Source: Nocardia sp. (GTDB lineage Bacteria; Actinomycetota; Actinomycetes; Mycobacteriales; Mycobacteriaceae). From it: a stretch of 5,319 nt of DNA. This document shows positions 1 to 5,319 of this stretch, piece by piece; the first letter of the stretch is position 1, and each line of letters starts with the position of its first letter. The notes under the pieces were generated by a model. It did no database searches. It saw only the letters and a list, made by a program, of their open reading frames with translations, and was not told the DNA's origin. The stretch is from the NCBI GenBank assembly GCA_013361595.1, contig JABFXT010000750.1, positions 1 through 5,319 on the forward strand, in the 5' to 3' direction. The translations under genes were made by a program, and so were the position numbers.

Positions 1-1178
1 GCGAACGTTTCGGCCACAACGAATTCGACCCGCGGCTGTGCGCGTCGGTACCGGTGGTCGGCGTGGTCGGCCGCGATTTCGACGACCTGCTCGATCCCGA
101 GCCACTGACGGGCGTCCTGCGCACCGATCCGGACAGCGCCGCGTGCATCGCGTTCACCTCGGGCACCACCCGGGCCCCGAAAGGTGTGGTGCACAGTCAC
201 AACACCCTGGGCTACGAAGTGCGCCAGCTGGCCGGGATGTACCCGTCCGATCGCGGTGACCAGCTCACCTCCGCACCGGTGGGTCATTTCATCGGCATGC
301 TCAACGCACTGCTGATCCCGGTGCTCGACGGTGCCCCGATCCATCTGCTCGACCTCTGGGATCCCGGCCGGGTACTCGAACTGATGGCGAGCGAGAACAT
401 CTGCGTGGGCGGCGGCGTGAGCTATTTCGTCACCAGCCTGCTCGATCATCCCGACTACCGACCCACCCACCTCGCGCAACTGCGCTACGCCGGACTGGGC
501 GGGGCGGCGGTCCCGGCGGCGGTGAGCACTCGCCTCGAAGAGCTCGGTATCACGGTGTTCCGCTCGTACGGCAGTACCGAGCACCCGTCGATCACCGGAT
601 CCCTGTCCACCGCACCGGCGGACAAACGCCTGTTCACCGACGGCAACGCACTGCCCGGCGTGGAGTTCCGGGTGAGCGAGGACGGAGAGATCATCAGCCG
701 CGGCCCCGATCTGTGCCTGGGCTACACCGACCCCGATCTCACCGCCGGCGCCTTCGACGCCGAGGGCTGGTACCACACCGGCGATATCGGCGTTCTCGAC
801 GCGGACGGCTACCTCACCATCACCGACCGCAAATCCGACATCATCATCCGGGGCGGCGAGAACGTGAGCGCCCTCGAGGTGGAAGAGGTGCTGCTCACCC
901 TGCCCGGTGTGGCCGAGGGGATCGCGGTGGCGGTCCCCGACCCACGCCTCGGCGAGCGAACGGCCGCGGTGGTGCGCTGCCTGCCCGATCGGCCCGAACC
1001 CGATATCGAGGCACTGCGTGCGCATTTCGCGCAGGCGGGGCTGGCCAGACAGAAGTGGCCCGAGGAACTGCATATCGTCACCGATTTCCCACGGACCCCC
1101 AGCGGAAAGATCCAGAAGTTCGTCGTCCGGCGCCATCTGGCCGCGGCGCGCGACGAGGCCGTTGCGACCGAGCGTTGA
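1..1178 (+). CDS. Acyl-CoA ligase (ANL superfamily), 5'-truncated
   Basis: This is the C-terminal 391 residues of an AMP-forming acid-CoA ligase. The frame is open from base 3, so the true start lies upstream of the window. Such enzymes adenylate a carboxylic acid with ATP and transfer it to coenzyme A in the cytoplasm. Visible motifs in order are the phosphate-binding loop TSGTTRAPKG (156-185), the adenine/substrate motif SYGSTE (564-581), HTGD (774-785), the hinge DRKSDIIIRGGENV (825-866), and the C-terminal PSGK with its catalytic lysine at 1107-1109. The end is therefore complete. The usual glycine after TSGTT is arginine, a position that varies in this superfamily. The tail RTPSGKIQKFVVR resembles ligases for cyclohexanecarboxylate-type or medium-chain acids, which is a family impression only. 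The stop codon lies inside the promoter/operator of the next gene, 38 nt ahead of it, so transcription may also continue into that gene. The substrate is unknown. Confidence 0.93.
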   Translation, partial: ERFGHNEFDPRLCASVPVVGVVGRDFDDLLDPEPLTGVLRTDPDSAACIAFTSGTTRAPKGVVHSHNTLGYEVRQLAGMYPSDRGDQLTSAPVGHFIGMLNALLIPVLDGAPIHLLDLWDPGRVLELMASENICVGGGVSYFVTSLLDHPDYRPTHLAQLRYAGLGGAAVPAAVSTRLEELGITVFRSYGSTEHPSITGSLSTAPADKRLFTDGNALPGVEFRVSEDGEIISRGPDLCLGYTDPDLTAGAFDAEGWYHTGDIGVLDADGYLTITDRKSDIIIRGGENVSALEVEEVLLTLPGVAEGIAVAVPDPRLGERTAAVVRCLPDRPEPDIEALRAHFAQAGLARQKWPEELHIVTDFPRTPSGKIQKFVVRRHLAAARDEAVATER

Positions 1179-1190
1179 TGAGAATACGAT
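1162..1190 (+). promoter_or_regulatory. Predicted sigma-70-type promoter for the first amidohydrolase
   Basis: A -35-like TTGCGA (1162-1167) and a -10-like TACGAT (1185-1190) are separated by exactly 17 nt. Transcription would start near 1197, leaving an untranslated leader of about 20 nt that just holds the Shine-Dalgarno sequence. The -35 box is in the last codons of the upstream ligase, and the -10 box is in the centre of a perfect palindrome. That is the typical geometry for repression by steric block. The boxes were read by eye; no start site is known. Confidence 0.5.
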
Positions 1191-1196
1191 TCTCAT
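1178..1196. promoter_or_regulatory. Perfect palindromic operator, probably for a TetR-type repressor
   Basis: ATGAGAAT and ATTCTCAT form exact 8-bp inverted arms around the 3-bp centre ACG. The palindrome begins on the last base of the upstream stop codon and covers the predicted -10 box of the next gene. It is AT-rich in a GC-rich setting, which makes a chance origin less likely. Length and symmetry fit operators of dimeric TetR-family repressors, which often control acyl-CoA and ring-degradation genes in actinobacteria. The regulator itself is not in the window, so this assignment is inference. Related sites occur at 4160-4174 and 4182-4196. Confidence 0.65.
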
Positions 1197-1216
1197 AAAT
1201 AGCCAAGGAGGATTCC

Positions 1217-2413
1217 ATGAGTAGAGTCGAGCTGCCGTACCAGCTCTTCGACGCGGACAACCATCTCTACGAGACCAAGGAAGCGCTCACCCGGCACCTG
1301 CCGGAGAAGTACAAGGGCGCCATCCAGTACGTCGAGATCAACGGCCGCACCAAGATCGCGGTACTCGGCCAGATCAGCGAGTACATCCCGAACCCCACCT
1401 TCGAGGTCGTGGCGCGCCCCGGCGCGATGGAGCAGTACTTCAAGCACGGCAATCCCGAGGGCAAGAGCCGGCGCGAGATCTTCGGTAAGTCGATGAAGGC
1501 GATCGACGCCTTCCGCAACCCGGAAGCCCGGCTACAGGTCATGGACGATCTGCAGCTGCAGCGCGCCCTGATGTTCCCGACCCTGGCCAGCCTGGTCGAG
1601 GAGCGGATGCGCCACCATCCCGAGCTGATCCACGCGGTGATCGAATCGCTGAACCGGTGGATGCTCGACGACTGGGGCCAGGACGGCAGCTTCGTCCACT
1701 CCGGCCGTATCTTCACCGTCCCGGTGATCACCCTGCCGATCGTCGAACGGGCGATCGACGAGCTGAACTGGGCCGTCGTCGAACACGGCGCCAAGGCCAT
1801 CCTGGTGCGTCCGGCGCCGGTGCCCGGATTCAAGGGGATGCGCTCGTTCGCGATGCCGGAGTTCGATCCGTTCTGGAAGCGCGTACAGGAACTGGACGTC
1901 CTGGTCACCATGCACTCCTCCGACAGCGGCTACTCGCGTTTCGACGCCGAGTGGGACGGTAGCGATTCCGAGATGCTGCCGTTCCAGACCAACACCTTCG
2001 CCATGACCAACCAGTGGCGGCCGGTGACCGACGCGGTCGCCTCCTGGGTGTGCCACGGCGCGCTGAACCGCTTCCCCGACCTGAAGATCGCCGTCATCGA
2101 GAACGGTTCGGCCTGGCTCGAGCCGCTGCTGCAGCAGCTGTCCGACGTCTACAAGAAGGCGCCGGAGGGCTTCGGCTTCCGCGATCCGATCGAGGCCATC
2201 AAACAGAGCCTCTACGTGAGCCCCTTCTGGGAAGAGGACCTGGAACGCCTGTCGCAGGTCATGGGCGAGGACCATGTGCTGTTCGGCTCGGACTGGCCGC
2301 ACCCGGAAGGTTTGGCCGAGCCCGCCCGCTACATCAACGAGATCAAGGATATGCCGCAGGCGAAGCAGGCCAAGATCATGGGCGGCAACCTCGCCCGGCT
2401 GCTGAAGGTATGA
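1217..2413 (+). CDS. Amidohydrolase family 2 (ACMSD-like TIM-barrel metal hydrolase/decarboxylase)
   Basis: This complete 398-residue protein belongs to the Amidohydro_2 group, which includes ACMSD and gamma-resorcylate decarboxylase. These cytoplasmic TIM-barrel enzymes use one divalent metal, often zinc or manganese, to decarboxylate or hydrolyse ring-derived acids. Visible metal-site candidates are DNHLYE near the N-terminus (His16, Glu19), TMHSS (His233), CHGAL (His280) and GSDWPHPEG (Asp359, His362). The C-terminal GGNLARLLKV is the usual closing motif. There is no signal peptide or membrane segment. The ATG is secure because AAGGAGGA (1205-1212), a near-perfect Shine-Dalgarno sequence, ends 4 nt before it. 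The gene has its own predicted promoter and palindromic operator and lies between two CoA ligases, which suggests a shared catabolic pathway. The last codon and stop (GTA TGA) coincide with the first bases of the 75-bp repeat. The family is clear; decarboxylase versus hydrolase, and the substrate, are not. Confidence 0.92.
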   Translation: MSRVELPYQLFDADNHLYETKEALTRHLPEKYKGAIQYVEINGRTKIAVLGQISEYIPNPTFEVVARPGAMEQYFKHGNPEGKSRREIFGKSMKAIDAFRNPEARLQVMDDLQLQRALMFPTLASLVEERMRHHPELIHAVIESLNRWMLDDWGQDGSFVHSGRIFTVPVITLPIVERAIDELNWAVVEHGAKAILVRPAPVPGFKGMRSFAMPEFDPFWKRVQELDVLVTMHSSDSGYSRFDAEWDGSDSEMLPFQTNTFAMTNQWRPVTDAVASWVCHGALNRFPDLKIAVIENGSAWLEPLLQQLSDVYKKAPEGFGFRDPIEAIKQSLYVSPFWEEDLERLSQVMGEDHVLFGSDWPHPEGLAEPARYINEIKDMPQAKQAKIMGGNLARLLKV

Positions 2414-2470
2414 GCGGGTCAGGCCCGGAGGCGGCAGCGCAGCGTAACCACGCAGGGCCCCCGCTCATAC
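2408..2470. repeat. Inverted repeat of element copy 1
   Basis: GTATGAGCGGG (2408-2418) and CCCGCTCATAC (2460-2470) are exact 11-bp inverted ends. After a 3-nt bulge (TCA, 2419-2421) the stem continues with GGCCC (2422-2426) against GGGCC (2455-2459), giving 16 base pairs in all. The 28-nt loop contains a small inner inverted repeat, GCGT (2442-2445) with ACGC (2450-2453). There is no T-run after the stem, so a classical terminator is not supported. Confidence 0.85.
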
Positions 2471-2482
2471 CCGGGCAGCACA

Positions 2483-2545
2483 GTATGAGCGGGTCAGGCC
2501 CGGAGGCGGCAGCGCAGCGTAACCACGCAGGGCCCCCGCTCATAC
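2483..2545. repeat. Inverted repeat of element copy 2
   Basis: This has the same structure as copy 1, shifted by 75 bp: arms at 2483-2493 and 2535-2545. Its left arm can also pair with the right arm of copy 1 across only 12 nt. Its right arm can pair with the truncated third start (2558-2568, one C-A mismatch), which contains the presumed ribosome-binding site of the following ligase. The pairings exclude each other. Confidence 0.85.
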
Positions 2546-2576
2546 CCGGGCGGCACAGTATGAGCAGGTCCGCAGC

Positions 2577-4004
2577 ATGACCTGGGAGACCATCCCGCAG
2601 CTCGCCCTGTCGACGGCGGACCGCTTCGGCGATGCCGAGGCGGTCGTCGACGGGGAGCTGCGGTGGAGCTCCAACGAGCTGGTGGATCGGATCCGCCGGG
2701 CCGCGGGGTCGTTCGCCGAATCCGGGATCGGCCCCGGCGACCGAGTGGCCGTCTGGGCACCCAATTCGGCGGAATGGATCGTCGCCGCCCTCGGCCTGAT
2801 GACCGCGGGCGGCGTGCTGGTACCGGTGAACACCCGGTTCAAGACCGAGGAGGCCGCCGATGTCATCCGCCGCAGCGGAGCGAAGGCGCTGCTGGTGCAG
2901 AAGGGTTTCCTCGGCGCGGACTATCCGGCACCGCCGGGCGTACCGGTCTACGATCTGAAATCCGATTTCCTCACCGGCGGTGCACCTTTCGAACGAGAGG
3001 TCGCGGGTACCGATATCGCCGACATCATCTACACCTCGGGCACCACCGGGCGCCCCAAGGGCGTGATGATGAACCATGCGCAGACCCTGCGGCTGTATTC
3101 GGAATGGTGTGATCTGGCGGATCTGCGCCACGGCGACCGCTATCTGATGGTCAACCCGTTCTTCCACACTTTCGGCCTGAAGGCGGGGATCGTGGCGGCG
3201 CTCGTCCGTGGCGCGACCATGCTGCCGGTCCCGGTTTTCGATGTGGACCGGGTGATCGAACTCGTGGCGACCGAACGGATCACCATGCTGCCGGGGCCAC
3301 CGACGCTGTACCACTCGCTGTTGGAAGACCGGGGCACGCGCGATATCTCCTCGTTGCGCGCCGCGGTGACCGGCGCCGCGGATATCCCGGTCGACCTGAT
3401 CCGCCGGATCCGGGAGGAACTGCCGTTCCGGTCGATCATGACCGGGTACGGCCTCACCGAGGCCGGTACGGCCACCGCGTCGCGCCCCGGGGATACCTTC
3501 GAACAGATCGCGACCACCGCGGGCAGCGCCTGCGACGGTATCGAATTGCGGATCGCCGACGACTCGGAAGTGCTCATCCGCGGATACAGCGTGATGCAGG
3601 GCTATCTCGACGACCCGGAGGCCAGTGCGGCGGCCGTCGATACCGACGGCTGGCTGCACACCGGCGATCTGGGGACCTTGGACGAGGGCGGCCGGCTCAA
3701 GGTGATCGGCCGCAAGAAGGATATGTACATCGTCGGAGGCTTCAATGCCTATCCCGCCGAGATCGAAGGGTTCCTCCTGGAACATCCGGCAGTGGCCCAG
3801 GCCGCGGTGATCGGCGTGCCCGATGACCGAATGGGCCAGGTGGGCAGGGCATTCGTCGTAGCACGTACCGAGATCGGGGAAGCGGACCTGATCGCCTGGG
3901 CCCGGGAACGGATGGCCGGGTACAAGGTGCCGCGGTCGATCGTCTTCCTCGACCGGCTACCGCTCAACGCCACCGGCAAGGTGATGAAGGATCAGCTGCG
4001 CTGA
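2577..4004 (+). CDS. Acyl-CoA synthetase, FadD3-like (ANL superfamily)
   Basis: This complete 475-residue AMP-forming ligase activates a carboxylic acid with ATP and CoA. All core motifs are present: YTSGTTGRPKG (residues 152-162), NPFFHTFG (193-200), LPGPPT (238-243), YGLTE (291-295), HTGD (361-364), the hinge RKKDMYIVGGFNAYPAEIE (379-397) and the catalytic Lys468 in NATGK. From memory, the FFHTFGLKAG, MLPGPPT, GGFNAYPAE and GRAFVVAR stretches resemble mycobacterial FadD3. FadD3 activates the propionate side chain of a steroid C/D-ring intermediate. The remaining neighbours are not recognisable steroid genes, so orthology is unproven and no symbol is given. ATG 2577 is the first start after an in-frame TAA at 2520-2522. 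Its ribosome-binding site is weak (GCAGG, 2564-2568) and lies in the third repeat start. The 163-nt gap to the upstream gene is nearly all repeat, so the two genes may still be cotranscribed. Confidence 0.94.
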   Translation: MTWETIPQLALSTADRFGDAEAVVDGELRWSSNELVDRIRRAAGSFAESGIGPGDRVAVWAPNSAEWIVAALGLMTAGGVLVPVNTRFKTEEAADVIRRSGAKALLVQKGFLGADYPAPPGVPVYDLKSDFLTGGAPFEREVAGTDIADIIYTSGTTGRPKGVMMNHAQTLRLYSEWCDLADLRHGDRYLMVNPFFHTFGLKAGIVAALVRGATMLPVPVFDVDRVIELVATERITMLPGPPTLYHSLLEDRGTRDISSLRAAVTGAADIPVDLIRRIREELPFRSIMTGYGLTEAGTATASRPGDTFEQIATTAGSACDGIELRIADDSEVLIRGYSVMQGYLDDPEASAAAVDTDGWLHTGDLGTLDEGGRLKVIGRKKDMYIVGGFNAYPAEIEGFLLEHPAVAQAAVIGVPDDRMGQVGRAFVVARTEIGEADLIAWARERMAGYKVPRSIVFLDRLPLNATGKVMKDQLR

Positions 4005-4031
4005 GCGCCGCATCGCGGAGACCGCGGTCGC

Positions 4032-4066
4032 GACTCCGCCTCCGCGTATCCCGCGGGGGCGGAGTC
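4032..4066 (+). terminator. Strong GC hairpin, probable intrinsic terminator
   Basis: Fifteen-base arms at 4032-4046 and 4052-4066 pair throughout, with one G-U wobble, around the 5-nt loop TATCC. The outer part of the stem is GACTCCGCC against GGCGGAGTC. The hairpin begins 27 nt after the stop codon of the FadD3-like ligase. It has no T-run, but tail-less hairpins are often proposed as terminators in high-GC actinobacteria. It probably separates the ligase transcript from that of the second amidohydrolase. Confidence 0.6.
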
Positions 4067-4157
4067 CGGCGGGCCCGGCGGGCCGATTCCCGACTCGGAG
4101 ATCCGGCCGATGACCATCTCGACCCGGGAACGGGCCACGGTGTATCGTCGAATCCAA

Positions 4158-4176
4158 CCGAGAGTGGGATTCTCAT
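4158..4176. promoter_or_regulatory. Operator-like site A upstream of second amidohydrolase
   Basis: The right half ATTCTCAT (4169-4176) is identical to the right arm of the perfect palindrome at 1178-1196. The left half (4158-4165) matches the left arm at 5 of 8 positions, so the core reads GAGAGT-GGG-ATTCTC. It keeps the same 3-bp centre. It lies about 70-85 bp before the GTG start of the second amidohydrolase, in a position suited to transcriptional control. Confidence 0.5.
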
Positions 4177-4181
4177 TTGAC

Positions 4182-4196
4182 GAGATTTTCGATCTC
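4182..4196. promoter_or_regulatory. Operator-like site B upstream of second amidohydrolase
   Basis: GAGAT and ATCTC are exact 5-bp inverted arms around TTTCG. The site has the same outer GAGA-N7-TCTC frame and 15-bp length as the cores at 1180-1194 and 4160-4174, but its inner bases differ. Its centre is 22 bp from that of site A, about two helical turns, so both would face the same side of the DNA. It is weaker evidence than site A. Confidence 0.35.
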
Positions 4197-4243
4197 CTAG
4201 TCCGGGCCGCGCCCGGCATCGACCATGAACAGCGAGGAGTCCG

Positions 4244-5319
4244 GTGAATATCGACGACATGATTCTGGTGAGCATCGACGACCATGTGGTCGAACCGCGC
4301 GATATGTTCGCCAACCACGCGCCGAAGAAGTACGCCGAGTACGTGCCCAAGGTCGTCGTGGACGACACCGGTATCGACCGCTGGATCTACCGTGACCGCC
4401 CCACCGGAGTCACCGGTCTCAACGCGGTCGTCTCCTGGCCCGCCGAGGAGTGGGGCTACGATCCCGCCGGGTACGCCGAGATGCGGCCCGCGGTATACGA
4501 CATCCACGACCGGGTCCGCGATATGGACGCCAACGGCGTGCTCGGCTCGATGTGCTTTCCCACCTTCACCGGCTTCAGCGCCGGGCATCTGAGCCGCGGC
4601 GGAATGGACGAGATCACCGTCGCGATGATCTCGGCCTACAACGACTGGCATATCGACGAATGGGCCGGCGCCTACCCGGGCCGGTTCATCCCGATCGCGA
4701 TCCTGCCCCTGTGGGAACCGCAACTCGCGATCGACGAGATCAACCGGGTCGCCGCCAAGGGCTGTCATTCGGTGACCATGCCGGAGCTGCCACATATCGA
4801 CGGCCTGCCCAGCTATCACGATCTCGACTACTGGGGCCCGGTATTCCAGGCGCTCTGCGATAACGACACCGTGATGAACCTGCACATCGGACAGGGTTTC
4901 GGCGTCCTCAGACTGGCGCCGAACGCACCCATCGACAACCTGATGGTCCTGGCGCCCAGTATCTCGCTGATCGCCACCCAGGATCTGCTGTGGGGCCCCG
5001 CCTTCCGTAGCTATCCGAAGCTGAAGGTCGCGCTGTCCGAGGGCGGCGTCGGCTGGATCCCGTTCTTCCTGGACCGCTCCGACCGGCACTACACCAACCA
5101 GCGCTGGCTGCGCCGGGATTTCGGCGGCAAGATGCCCAGCGAGGTGTTCCGGGAGCATGTACTGGCCTGTTACGTCACCGATCCCACCTCGTTGAAACTG
5201 CGGCACGAGATCGGTATCGACAATATCGCCTGGGAATGCGACTACCCGCATTCGGATTCACTGTGGCCGGGCGCACCGGAGTTCGTACTGAACGAACTCG
5301 AGGGCGCGGAGATCGGAAG
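4244..5319 (+). CDS. Amidohydrolase family 2 (ACMSD-like), 3'-truncated
   Basis: The frame stays open for 358 codons to the window edge, so the C-terminus is missing. It is a second, clearly different member of the same metal-dependent TIM-barrel family as the gene at 1217. Visible motifs are SIDDHVVEP (His14, Glu17), NLHIG (His214), SEGGVGW (Glu266) and ECDYPHSDS (Asp333, His336). Where the first amidohydrolase has CHG with His280, this protein has Trp250-Gly251 in LLWGPAF, so one conserved histidine is absent. From memory, this LLWGP form occurs in many actinobacterial homologues, so it is probably a subfamily trait. GTG 4244 is the chosen start: GAGGAG (4234-4239) ends 4 nt before it, and an in-frame TGA at 4226-4228 closes the frame upstream. 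ATG 4259 is a possible alternative. Two operator-like sites precede it. The substrate is unknown. Confidence 0.9.
   Translation, partial: MNIDDMILVSIDDHVVEPRDMFANHAPKKYAEYVPKVVVDDTGIDRWIYRDRPTGVTGLNAVVSWPAEEWGYDPAGYAEMRPAVYDIHDRVRDMDANGVLGSMCFPTFTGFSAGHLSRGGMDEITVAMISAYNDWHIDEWAGAYPGRFIPIAILPLWEPQLAIDEINRVAAKGCHSVTMPELPHIDGLPSYHDLDYWGPVFQALCDNDTVMNLHIGQGFGVLRLAPNAPIDNLMVLAPSISLIATQDLLWGPAFRSYPKLKVALSEGGVGWIPFFLDRSDRHYTNQRWLRRDFGGKMPSEVFREHVLACYVTDPTSLKLRHEIGIDNIAWECDYPHSDSLWPGAPEFVLNELEGAEIG

Larger units (their letters stand above)
2408..2570. repeat. 75-bp palindromic element: two tandem copies plus a 13-nt third start
   Basis: Copies at 2408-2482 and 2483-2557 differ at one base (A2477 versus G2552). 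A third copy starts at 2558 with GTATGAGCAGGTC (12 of 13 bases matching) and then diverges. Each unit is a 63-bp inverted-repeat element followed by a 12-bp spacer (CCGGGCAGCACA in the first copy). There is no transposase or coding capacity. The near-identity of the copies suggests a recent duplication. It fills almost all of the gap between the first amidohydrolase and the next ligase. It could be a REP- or MITE-like dispersed element of the genome, but only a genome search can show that. Confidence 0.93.

Noticed and set aside
1178..1196. Perfect palindrome as a terminator of the first ligase
   Set aside because: The stem is AT-rich with a 3-nt loop and no T-run, and it overlaps a promoter-like -10 box. 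An operator explains it better.
2408..2570. CRISPR array
   Set aside because: There are only two full copies, the 75-bp unit is nearly identical throughout, and there are no variable spacers.
2411..2580. 25-residue tandem peptide repeat (MSGSGPEAAAQRNHAGPP...) encoded by the 75-bp repeat
   Set aside because: The repeat length happens to be divisible by three, so any frame without a stop repeats. The sequence is better explained as a palindromic DNA element. The peptide lies in the tail of a frame shadowing the first amidohydrolase.
2376..3785. Long antisense open frame (469 codons) covering the FadD3-like ligase
   Set aside because: It mirrors a gene with all ANL motifs and its product shows no recognisable motif. 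Long antisense frames are common in high-GC DNA.
4066..4083. Tandem CCGGCGGGC, two copies
   Set aside because: It is a short low-complexity GC repeat next to the terminator hairpin, as expected by chance at this GC content.
4177..4182. TTGACG as a -35 box for the second amidohydrolase
   Set aside because: No acceptable -10 hexamer lies 16-18 nt downstream. The nearest, TAGTCC at 4198, is poor and at 15 nt spacing. The promoter of this gene remains unassigned.
3992..5251. Long antisense open frame (419 codons) over the second amidohydrolase
   Set aside because: The + strand frame has clear family motifs, a good ribosome-binding site and a plausible promoter region. The antisense product has none.

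Overview
The window is GC-rich and its genes favour G or C at third codon positions. Together with the protein families present, this points to an actinobacterium of the Nocardia, Rhodococcus or Mycobacterium group. Nocardia is my best guess, but nothing in the window fixes the genus.

Layout, all on the + strand: a 5'-truncated acyl-CoA ligase (1-1178); an operator-overlapped promoter (1162-1196); a complete ACMSD-like metal-dependent amidohydrolase (1217-2413); a 75-bp palindromic element in two tandem copies plus a 13-nt third start (2408-2570); a complete FadD3-like acyl-CoA ligase (2577-4004); a strong GC hairpin, probably a terminator (4032-4066); two operator-like sites (4158-4196); and a 3'-truncated second amidohydrolase (4244 to the window edge). 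No RNA gene, CRISPR array, transposase or origin was seen.

The genes alternate ligase, amidohydrolase, ligase, amidohydrolase. ANL ligases activate carboxylic acids as CoA thioesters. ACMSD-like amidohydrolases decarboxylate or hydrolyse ring-derived acids. The combination suggests part of a catabolic cluster for an aromatic, alicyclic or terpenoid/steroid-type acid. The substrate cannot be read from the sequence.

Regulation is the most informative part. A perfect 19-bp palindrome (8-bp arms, 3-bp centre) overlaps the stop codon of the first ligase and the predicted -10 box of the first amidohydrolase. Two weaker sites of the same GAGA-N7-TCTC form lie 22 bp apart in front of the second amidohydrolase. 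One repressor, probably TetR-like, may control both transcription units. The second unusual element is the tandem palindromic repeat between genes 2 and 3. It coincides with the stop codon of gene 2 and with the weak ribosome-binding site of gene 3.
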